Positions 57,892-64,000 of a stretch of 64,000 nt of DNA are shown here, piece by piece; the first letter of the stretch is position 1, and each line of letters opens with the position of its first letter. This DNA is from Pseudomonas sp. BCA17 (GTDB lineage: Bacteria; Pseudomonadota; Gammaproteobacteria; Pseudomonadales; Pseudomonadaceae), in contig NZ_SGWI01000005.1 of NCBI RefSeq assembly GCF_004519405.1, positions 310,001-374,000 on the forward strand. The letters run 5' to 3'. The notes beneath the pieces are model-generated. The model worked only from the letters and a program-made list of their open reading frames with translations, ran no database searches and was not told the origin of the DNA. The position numbers and the translations under genes were made by a program.

Positions 57892-59238
57892 ATGAAAAAG
57901 CAACACAACAATACTCGGCTGATCTGCCAACTGTCAGCAGCAGCCGCTCTGGTATTGTCCGCCAATGCGATGGCGGCCGATGCGTTCAGCGCCGATTCCA
58001 AGTGGATGACCGGCGATTGGGGCGGCGAGCGGACCAAGCTGATCGAGCAAGGTATCGATATCAAGGCTGACTACGTCGGGGAGATGGGCTACAACGCCCA
58101 CGGCGGTTATAACGATGACAAGACCGGTCGCTACTCTGACCAGTTCGGTCTTGGCGTGGCACTGGACCTGCAAAAACTGTGGGGTTGGGACAATACCCAG
58201 GCCAAGATCCAGTTGACCAACCGTAATGGCCAGAACATCTCCAACGACCGTATTGGCGACCCGCGTGCCGAAACGCTGAGTTCGTCCATGGAAGTCTACG
58301 GCCGTGGCCACATGGTGCGCCTGACCCAGTTCTGGATCCAGCACCAGATGTTCGACAACAAGCTGGACGTCAAGCTCGGTTACTTCGGCGAAGGCGAAGA
58401 CTTCAACACCTTCCCGTGCGACTTCCAGAACCTGTCGTTTTGCGGCTCGCAAGTGGGTAACTACGTCAACACCTGGTACAACTGGCCGGTGGCGCAGGCC
58501 GCCATCCGCGTGAAGTACAACATCACGCCTGAGCTGTATGCGCAAATCGGTGCATACAACCAGAACCCGTCGCAGCTGGAGCACGGCAACGGCTTCAAAC
58601 TCAGCGGCAGCGGCACCAAGGGCACCGTGATTCCGGTGGAATTGGTCTGGTCGCCGAAGGTCAATAACCTGCCGGGCGAATACCGTGTGGGTTACTACAA
58701 GAGCGCAGCCGATGCTCCGGACGTGCGTGAAGACGTCAACGGCAACGATAAGGTCCTCACTGGCGCAGACTTCCGTACCCGCAGCAGCAAGAAAGGCTAC
58801 TGGTTCGTTGCCCAACAGCAACTCACCACTCACAACGGCGACGCTTCCCGTGGCTTGAACATTGCGGCGAACGCCACGTTCCACGACAAGGAAACCAACG
58901 TGGTCGACAACTATCAGTCGCTCATGCTGGTGTACAAGGGCCCATTCGACGCGCGTCCAAAAGATGACGTCGGTATCGGTGCTGCGCGCCTGCACGTCAA
59001 CAATGACGTGAAAAAGAACGCGGAGCTGCTCAATGCCGCCAACGGCGTCAGCGATTACGACAATGCGCTGTACACGCCGATCCGCGAAACCGAGTACAAC
59101 TTCGAAATCAACTACGGCTTCCACGTCACCAACTGGCTGACCGTGCGTCCTAACCTGCAATACGTCGTGCAACCTGGCGGCGTGGACAAAGTCGACAACG
59201 CGTTGGTAGCGGGCCTGAAAATTCAGTCTACGTTCTAA
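57892..59238 (+). CDS. oprB: OprB, carbohydrate-selective outer-membrane porin
   Basis: This is a 448-aa porin that admits glucose and related sugars. A signal peptide ends near NAMAADAFSADSKW. The mature barrel begins WMTGDWGGERTKLIEQGID, the usual OprB start, and ends with the porin signature phenylalanine (LKIQSTF). It contains two cysteines (TFPCDFQNLSFCGS) as in other OprB proteins. A strong terminator follows, so it closes the uptake block gtsABCD-oprB. Confidence 0.96.
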   Translation: MKKQHNNTRLICQLSAAAALVLSANAMAADAFSADSKWMTGDWGGERTKLIEQGIDIKADYVGEMGYNAHGGYNDDKTGRYSDQFGLGVALDLQKLWGWDNTQAKIQLTNRNGQNISNDRIGDPRAETLSSSMEVYGRGHMVRLTQFWIQHQMFDNKLDVKLGYFGEGEDFNTFPCDFQNLSFCGSQVGNYVNTWYNWPVAQAAIRVKYNITPELYAQIGAYNQNPSQLEHGNGFKLSGSGTKGTVIPVELVWSPKVNNLPGEYRVGYYKSAADAPDVREDVNGNDKVLTGADFRTRSSKKGYWFVAQQQLTTHNGDASRGLNIAANATFHDKETNVVDNYQSLMLVYKGPFDARPKDDVGIGAARLHVNNDVKKNAELLNAANGVSDYDNALYTPIRETEYNFEINYGFHVTNWLTVRPNLQYVVQPGGVDKVDNALVAGLKIQSTF

Positions 59239-59276
59239 CGCTGTTGCGATAAGCTCCTTCTCTCTGTGCGCATTTT

Positions 59277-59308
59277 GCGGGTAGCCATGGCTATCCGCTT
59301 TTTTTTGG
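59277..59308 (+). terminator. rho-independent terminator of oprB
   Basis: GCGGGTAGCC and GGCTATCCGC pair with one G-T, followed by eight T residues. It is 39 bases after the stop. Confidence 0.88.
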
Positions 59309-59341
59309 GCTGCACTGTGATGATATTCAGGACCGTGGCAC

Positions 59342-60187
59342 ATGCATGAGCATCCGCTGCAACGCTTTTTCAAATCCCTGCGCGAGCGTCCGGTGTTCGC
59401 CTGGGAGCGCTTTCAGATGCGCGACGTGCTGGTGATTGACCATCCGCTGTGCCAGGCGGTGTTCAGTCGCCAGGGCGCGCAATTGCTGCATTTCCAGCCG
59501 CGTGGCCAGAAGCCCTGGTTGTGGTGTGCGGCCAAGTGGCCGCAGGTCGGAGCCATCCGTGGTGGCGTGCCGGTGTGCTGGCCTTGGTATGGTCGTCACC
59601 CGAGTGAGAACGCGTGGCCGTCCCATGGCTGGGCGCGGCTGATCGACTGGAAGCTGCTCGACAGCAACACCGACGACGATGGCGTGCGTCTGCACTGGCA
59701 ATTACGGCTGTGCGACTGGCAGGTCGACCTGCATGCGCACTTGGGTGAAACCCTGGAGTTGCGCCTGAGCACCGAGCATCAGGACGAACTTCCTTGCCAG
59801 TTGAGCCATGCTTTGCACGCTTACTGGCGTATTGGTCATGTTGATGAGATAGCGCTGTCCGGGCTCGACGGGGCGCAAGGTTATGACCAGCTCAATCGCC
59901 AGGCCTGCCAGCAGGAAGGCGAGTTACGAGTGGACGGTGGCTGCCAGCGGGTGTTCCAGCATGAGGGCGAATTGCACCTCAAGGATCATGCCTGGCAGCG
60001 CGAATTGTGCATCGACACCGGTGACAGCGCGGATACCGTGGTGTGGCACCCGGGCAGCCGGCCGTTGTTGGGCGTGAGCTTCAACGAGGCGTCGGGGTTT
60101 GTATGCGTGGAGTCGGCGATGGCCGGGGCCAGTCTGGCACCGGGGGAGAGGGCGCATCTGAGTCTGCAGGCGCGAGCCGGGGTTTGA
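59342..60187 (+). CDS. D-hexose-6-phosphate mutarotase (YeaD-like)
   Basis: This 281-aa aldose-1-epimerase-fold enzyme interconverts alpha and beta glucose-6-phosphate. YeaD-type motifs are GGVPVCWPWYGRH with SHGWARLIDW, and LSHALHAYWRIG with VVWHPGSR. The His and Asp/Glu acid-base pair is expected in the SHG and NEA(SG) motifs. It directly supplies the beta anomer to Zwf, so its position between oprB and zwf is logical. The ATG at 59342 overlaps the end of the oprB terminator region by about 34 bases of gap, so it likely has its own promoter or read-through. Confidence 0.88.
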   Translation: MHEHPLQRFFKSLRERPVFAWERFQMRDVLVIDHPLCQAVFSRQGAQLLHFQPRGQKPWLWCAAKWPQVGAIRGGVPVCWPWYGRHPSENAWPSHGWARLIDWKLLDSNTDDDGVRLHWQLRLCDWQVDLHAHLGETLELRLSTEHQDELPCQLSHALHAYWRIGHVDEIALSGLDGAQGYDQLNRQACQQEGELRVDGGCQRVFQHEGELHLKDHAWQRELCIDTGDSADTVVWHPGSRPLLGVSFNEASGFVCVESAMAGASLAPGERAHLSLQARAGV

Positions 60188-60209
60188 CGGTGTGGCTGGT
60201 GGTGCCATA

Positions 60210-60286
60210 GGGAGCAAGCCCCTTCCTGCATTCGACTGCTTTCCCATATTGGAGCTCGGTCAAGTGCAGGAGGGGGGCTTGCTCTC
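60210..60286. repeat. REP doublet between the mutarotase and hexR genes
   Basis: GGGAGCAAGCCCCTTCCTGC and TGCAGGAGGGGGGCTTGCTC are facing arms separated by about 33 bases. This is a different REP subtype from the REPINs at 6851 and 23966. It lies between convergent genes. Confidence 0.75.
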
Positions 60287-60310
60287 GATCAGGCCATTAC
60301 AACTTCTGGC

Positions 60311-61180
60311 CTAGTTGAACTCATCCCCGACCGGATACCGGCTGTCATTCAAGCTCTCTTTGATCTTGCGCAAATGTGGCTGGAAATCCACGCCTCGGCG
60401 CAAGGTCATGCCGGTCGCCAGCACGTCCAGTACCGTCAGCTGGATGATCCGCGAAGTCATCGGCATGTAGATGTCGGTGTCTTCCGGCAGCGGAATGTTC
60501 AGGCTCACCGTGCTGGCTTTGGCCAGCGGTGAGTTCTCGGCAGTCACGCCCAGCACCGAGGCACCATTGCTGCGTGCGATACGCGCCACTTCCACCAACT
60601 CGCGGGTACGCCCAGTGTAGGAAATGATCACGAACAGCTCGCCGGTATGGGCCACCGAGGCGATCATGCGCTGCATCAGTACGTCGGCGTGGGCGGTCAC
60701 CGCCAGGTTGAAGCGGAAAAACTTGTGCAGCGCATCCATGGCCACCGGGGCCGAGGCACCCAGGCCGAAGAAGTGGATCTGCCGTGCCTGGATCAGCAAG
60801 TCTACGGCCTTGCTGATCAGGGCCGGGTCCAGCGCCTGGCAGGCGCTGTCCAGGGAGGCAATGGCGCTGCCGAAGATCTTCTGGGTATACGCTTCGGGGT
60901 TATCATCGGCTTCCACTGCGCGGCTGACATAGGCCGCGCCGCTGGCCAGGCTTTGCGCCAACTGCAATTTCAGTTCAGGGTAACCGCTGACACCGAACGA
61001 ACGGCAGAAACGGTTGACCGTCGGCTCACTGACCGAGGCGGCCTGGGCGAGGGCGGCGATCGAGAAGCGTGTGGCCTGCTGCGGGTTGAGCAGGATGACT
61101 TCAGCGACTTTGCGCTCGGCCTTGTTCAATTCTTCGAGGCGGTTCTGGATCTGTTCCAGAAGATTTCGCACGCGGTCCAT
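60311..61180 (-). CDS. hexR: HexR, RpiR-family repressor of central sugar catabolism
   Basis: HexR is a 289-aa repressor that senses KDPG and controls zwf-pgl-eda and related genes in Pseudomonas. Its N-terminal HTH_6 domain is at about 1-77 (LAQAASVSEPTVNRFCRSFG). The SIS sugar-phosphate domain is at about 120-260, with FGLGASAPVAMDALHKF and VIISYTGRTRELVE. It is divergent from zwf, and a palindromic HexR-type site lies in the 210-base gap. Confidence 0.94.
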   Translation of the reverse strand: MDRVRNLLEQIQNRLEELNKAERKVAEVILLNPQQATRFSIAALAQAASVSEPTVNRFCRSFGVSGYPELKLQLAQSLASGAAYVSRAVEADDNPEAYTQKIFGSAIASLDSACQALDPALISKAVDLLIQARQIHFFGLGASAPVAMDALHKFFRFNLAVTAHADVLMQRMIASVAHTGELFVIISYTGRTRELVEVARIARSNGASVLGVTAENSPLAKASTVSLNIPLPEDTDIYMPMTSRIIQLTVLDVLATGMTLRRGVDFQPHLRKIKESLNDSRYPVGDEFN

Positions 61181-61306
61181 TCAGTCTTTCCTTCGGGCGA
61201 CGATGCAAATTAAGGGCGGCAACCAATCGACGAGCGGCCCTTCGAGGTGGCCTATCCTACTGAGGGTAGCTGAACACCACCACTCGCAATGCGTATTTTG
61301 GGAAAA

Positions 61307-61325
61307 TGTTGTGGTTATTACTACA
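61307..61325. promoter_or_regulatory. candidate HexR operator upstream of zwf
   Basis: TGTTGT-GGTTATT-ACTACA is a near-palindrome (TGTWGT-N7-ACWACA) resembling the TTGT-N7/8-ACAA sites bound by HexR in P. putida. It is 66 bases before the zwf start and about 127 from the hexR start. Confidence 0.6.
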
Positions 61326-61390
61326 TTTTTCCTTGAGTGATGTCTTGAAAAAAGGTATTTGTAGCTTAACTTGATAAAAGAACAAACATC

Positions 61391-62857
61391 ATGCCTTCGA
61401 TAACCGTGGAACCCTGCACCTTTGCCCTGTTTGGCGCCTTGGGTGATCTGGCGCTGCGCAAGTTATTTCCTGCCCTCTATCATCTCGATGGCGCCGGGCT
61501 CTTGCACGACGACACCCGCATCATGGCACTGGCCCGTGAAGCCGGCACCGAGCAACAGCACCTGGCCCACATCGAAAAAGAACTGCGCAACTACGTCGGC
61601 AAGGAAATGGATGAGGCCGTGGCCCAGCGCTTCCTGGCCCGTCTGGTCTATGTGCATGTCGATTTCATGAAGGCTGACGACTACGTCGCGCTGGCTGAAA
61701 AAGCCGGTGGCGAGCAACGTCTGATCGCCTACTTCGCCACCCCGGCTGCGGTGTATGGCGCGATCTGCGAAAACCTGGCCAAAGTCGGCCTGGCTGAAAA
61801 CACCCGCGTGGTATTGGAAAAGCCGATCGGCTCCGACCTGGAGTCGTCGCGCAAGGTCAACGACGCCGTGGCGCAGTTTTTCCCGGAAAACCGCACGTAT
61901 CGCATCGACCACTACCTGGGCAAGGAAACCGTCCAGAACCTGATCGCACTGCGGTTCGCCAACAGCCTGTTCGAAACGCAGTGGAACCAGAACTACATTT
62001 CCCATGTGGAAATCACTGTGGCCGAGCAGGTCGGTATCGAAGGCCGCTGGGGTTACTTCGACAAGGCCGGCCAACTGCGGGACATGATCCAGAATCACCT
62101 GCTGCAACTGCTTTGCCTGATCGCCATGGACCCACCGGCCGACCTGTCCGCCGACAGCATTCGAGACGAGAAGGTCAAGGTGCTCAAGGCCCTGGCACCG
62201 ATCAGCCCGGACGGCCTGACTACTCAGGTGGTACGTGGCCAGTACATCGCCGGCTACAGCGCCGGCAAGCCTGTGCCGGGTTACCTGGAAGAAGAGAATT
62301 CCAACACCCAGAGCGATACTGAGACGTTCGTCGCCCTGCGTGCCGATATCCGTAACTGGCGTTGGGCCGGGGTGCCGTTCTACCTGCGTACCGGCAAGCG
62401 CATGCCGCAAAAGCTGTCGCAGATCGTCATCCACTTCAAGGAACCGTCGCACTACATCTTCGCCCCCGAGCAGCGCTTGCAGATCAGCAACAAACTGATC
62501 ATCCGCCTGCAGCCGGACGAGGGTATTTCCTTGCGCGTGATGACCAAGGAACAGGGCCTGGACAAGGGCATGCAGCTGCGCAGCGGTCCGCTGCAATTGA
62601 ATTTTTCCGACACCTACCGCAGTGCACGGATTCCCGATGCCTACGAGCGGTTGTTGCTGGAAGTGATGCACGGCAATCAGAACCTGTTTGTCCGTAAAGA
62701 TGAAATCGAAGCCGCGTGGAAGTGGTGTGACCAGTTGATCGCCGGGTGGAAGAAATCCGGTGACGCGCCCAAGCCGTATGCGGCGGGGTCCTGGGGGCCG
62801 ATGAGCTCGATTGCACTGATCACGCGGGATGGGAGGTCGTGGTATGGCGATATCTGA
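61391..62857 (+). CDS. zwf: Zwf, glucose-6-phosphate 1-dehydrogenase
   Basis: Zwf oxidises glucose-6-phosphate to 6-phosphogluconolactone, giving NAD(P)H. The 488-aa product has the dinucleotide motif LFGALGDLALRKLFPAL, the substrate-site motif RIDHYLGKETVQN, and the EEKP-type KPIGSDLES. The CDS overlaps the start of pgl by 14 bases. A HexR-type site and a divergent hexR precede it. This is the entry to the Entner-Doudoroff and pentose-phosphate pathways. Confidence 0.97.
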   Translation: MPSITVEPCTFALFGALGDLALRKLFPALYHLDGAGLLHDDTRIMALAREAGTEQQHLAHIEKELRNYVGKEMDEAVAQRFLARLVYVHVDFMKADDYVALAEKAGGEQRLIAYFATPAAVYGAICENLAKVGLAENTRVVLEKPIGSDLESSRKVNDAVAQFFPENRTYRIDHYLGKETVQNLIALRFANSLFETQWNQNYISHVEITVAEQVGIEGRWGYFDKAGQLRDMIQNHLLQLLCLIAMDPPADLSADSIRDEKVKVLKALAPISPDGLTTQVVRGQYIAGYSAGKPVPGYLEEENSNTQSDTETFVALRADIRNWRWAGVPFYLRTGKRMPQKLSQIVIHFKEPSHYIFAPEQRLQISNKLIIRLQPDEGISLRVMTKEQGLDKGMQLRSGPLQLNFSDTYRSARIPDAYERLLLEVMHGNQNLFVRKDEIEAAWKWCDQLIAGWKKSGDAPKPYAAGSWGPMSSIALITRDGRSWYGDI

Positions 62858-63557
62858 ACTGAAACTGCCTCAGGGCGTGACAGCCCATGAGTACCGTACC
62901 GCCGCCTTGCTGGCGGACGGTCTGGCCAATGACGTGGCCGAACAGCTGCGCGCGGCCATCAGCGCCCGTGGTGACGCGACCCTGGTCGTGTCCGGCGGCC
63001 GCAGCCCGGTGGCATTCTTCCAGAGCCTGGCCAAGCAGGACCTGGACTGGTCAAAGGTCACTATCACCCTGGCCGATGAGCGCTGGGTGCCGGTGGAGCA
63101 TGCCGACAGCAACGCCGGCCTGTTGAAGCAGCACTTGCTGCAAGGTCCGGCGGCCAAAGCCAGGTTCCTGAGTTTGTACAGTGCCGCGGCCAATCTTGAA
63201 GACGCAGCCTTGCAGGCCGATCGCCTGCTGGGCGAATTGCCAGCCATTGATGTGCTGGTGCTGGGCATGGGGGATGACGGCCACACCGCCTCGCTGTTTC
63301 CCAACAGCCCGAACCTCAGCGATGCCCTGCAACCCAACGGTACCCGCCGTTGCTGGCCGATGTTGGCGCCGACTGTGCCGCATCAACGCCTGACCATGAG
63401 TCGCGCGTTGCTGAGCACGGCGAACTACACCGTACTGTCGATTGCCGGCAGTTCGAAATTGACCACCTTGAGCGCCGCGCTGGCCAGTGATGACGTTGCT
63501 GCCATGCCGATTCGCGCGTTTTTGCAACCTACTCTAGAGATTTACTGGTGCCCATGA
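62844..63557 (+). CDS. pgl: Pgl, 6-phosphogluconolactonase
   Basis: Pgl hydrolyses 6-phosphogluconolactone to 6-phosphogluconate. The 237-aa devB-type protein has VVSGGRSPVAFF, LADERWVP, and the GMGDDGHTASLFP motif. I take ATG 62844 (MAISELKLPQGV), preceded by GGGAGG inside the zwf end, so translation is coupled. It ends in the ATGA of the next frame. Confidence 0.96.
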   Translation: MAISELKLPQGVTAHEYRTAALLADGLANDVAEQLRAAISARGDATLVVSGGRSPVAFFQSLAKQDLDWSKVTITLADERWVPVEHADSNAGLLKQHLLQGPAAKARFLSLYSAAANLEDAALQADRLLGELPAIDVLVLGMGDDGHTASLFPNSPNLSDALQPNGTRRCWPMLAPTVPHQRLTMSRALLSTANYTVLSIAGSSKLTTLSAALASDDVAAMPIRAFLQPTLEIYWCP

Positions 63558-63574
63558 GCCAAGGATCAGCCGCT

Positions 63575-64000
63575 ATGAACAGCCCTCAACCGACCGTATC
63601 CATGGCGGATAAAGTTGCCCTGATCGACAGCCTCTGCGCCAAGGCGCGGATTCTGCCGGTGATCACCATCGCCCGCGAACAGGACATCCTGCCGCTGGCC
63701 GATGCCCTGGCCGCCGGTGGTCTGACCGCATTGGAAGTGACCCTGCGTTCCGAGTTCGGCCTCAAGGCCATTCAGGTATTGCGCGAGCAACGCCCTGAAC
63801 TGTGCACCGGCGCCGGCACCGTGCTCGACCGCCATATGCTCGAAGCGGCTGAAGTGGCCGGCTCGCAATTTATCGTCACCCCCGGCATTACCCGCGACCT
63901 GCTGGAAGCCTCGGTGCACAGCCCGATCCCGCTGCTGCCAGGCATCAGCAACGCCTCCGGCATCATGGAAGGTTATGGCCTGGGGTATCGCCGCTTCAAG
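63575..64000 (+). CDS. eda: Eda, KDPG aldolase (3' end cut by window)
   Basis: Eda cleaves 2-keto-3-deoxy-6-phosphogluconate to pyruvate and glyceraldehyde-3-phosphate. The visible 142 residues show the class I aldolase start ALIDSLCAKARILPVITI, GGLTALEVTLRS, CTGAGTVLD and FIVTPGI, which come before the Schiff-base lysine near the edge (YRRFK). I start at ATG 63575, with AAGGA nine bases upstream. The ATG at 63554 overlapping the pgl stop would add seven codons and remains possible. zwf-pgl-eda form one operon. Confidence 0.92.
   Translation, partial: MNSPQPTVSMADKVALIDSLCAKARILPVITIAREQDILPLADALAAGGLTALEVTLRSEFGLKAIQVLREQRPELCTGAGTVLDRHMLEAAEVAGSQFIVTPGITRDLLEASVHSPIPLLPGISNASGIMEGYGLGYRRFK

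Overview
The window is a 64 kb chromosomal segment of a gamma-proteobacterium of the genus Pseudomonas, most probably of the P. fluorescens group. This rests on protein-level recognition (Tol-Pal with CpoB, GcsR/gcv-sdaA, arcDABC, bifA-sodB, gtsABCD-oprB-hexR-zwf-pgl-eda), high-GC codon use, and REP/REPIN-type intergenic repeats typical of that group. Nearly all of it is core genome. I see no insertion sequence, prophage or CRISPR array.

Layout. 1-4.2 kb: tolR (cut by the window edge)-tolA-tolB-pal-cpoB, the envelope-constriction system. 4.3-6.8 kb: queE, an eroded queC remnant, tRNA-Lys and nadA. 6.9-8.2 kb: an RDD membrane protein and a cold-shock protein. 8.2-15.9 kb: the glycine-cleavage/serine-deaminase operon gcvH-gcvP-sdaA-gcvT behind its sigma-54 activator gcsR, with a candidate sigma-54 promoter and three 18-bp operator-like sites. 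16.0-23.1 kb: the arginine deiminase operon arcDABC plus a divergent second arcD-like antiporter. 23.1-25.4 kb: an AlkA-type glycosylase and a class III CoA-transferase. 25.5-28.3 kb: a Cpx-like envelope-stress set (kinase, Spy/CpxP-like protein, response regulator). 28.3-34.5 kb: small membrane/YciI genes, then an rnm-yciO-scpA-scpB-rluB cluster. 34.5-37.8 kb: a two-gene peptide/M29-like enzyme cassette, then the aromatic amino acid permease aroP with a short leader ORF. 37.9-44.5 kb: arfB, an MFS exporter, small proteins, an AraC-type regulator, trkH and an imelysin. 44.7-50.0 kb: bifA, a 67-aa ORF, sodB, and lysE/ACT divergent from argP. 50.0-52.0 kb: an SDR and a coiled-coil membrane protein. 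52.1-64 kb: hexose uptake and the start of the Entner-Doudoroff/pentose-phosphate route: mannose isomerase, gtsABCD, oprB, a mutarotase, hexR, zwf, pgl and eda (cut by the window end).

How it works together. The right end brings hexoses through OprB and the Gts ABC transporter and oxidises glucose-6-phosphate via Zwf and Pgl. Edd is not in the window, and Eda would close the pathway. A-rich Hfq/Crc-type motifs sit at the ribosome-binding regions of the isomerase, gtsA, oprB and the aroP leader, which suggests shared catabolite control. The gcv and arc operons handle glycine/serine and anaerobic arginine use and carry their own regulatory sites.

The strongest candidate for something undescribed is the cassette at 34544-35715. 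It encodes a 45-aa peptide that is acidic and lysine/arginine-free, with an uncharged tail ending in Trp-Pro-Phe. A perfect intercistronic hairpin and an M29-like metalloenzyme gene follow. Other observations worth checking are the queC remnant beside tRNA-Lys, a pair of identical-geometry operators in front of the isomerase and gtsA genes, the aroP leader ORF, and a six-copy heptamer repeat in the Cpx-like locus.
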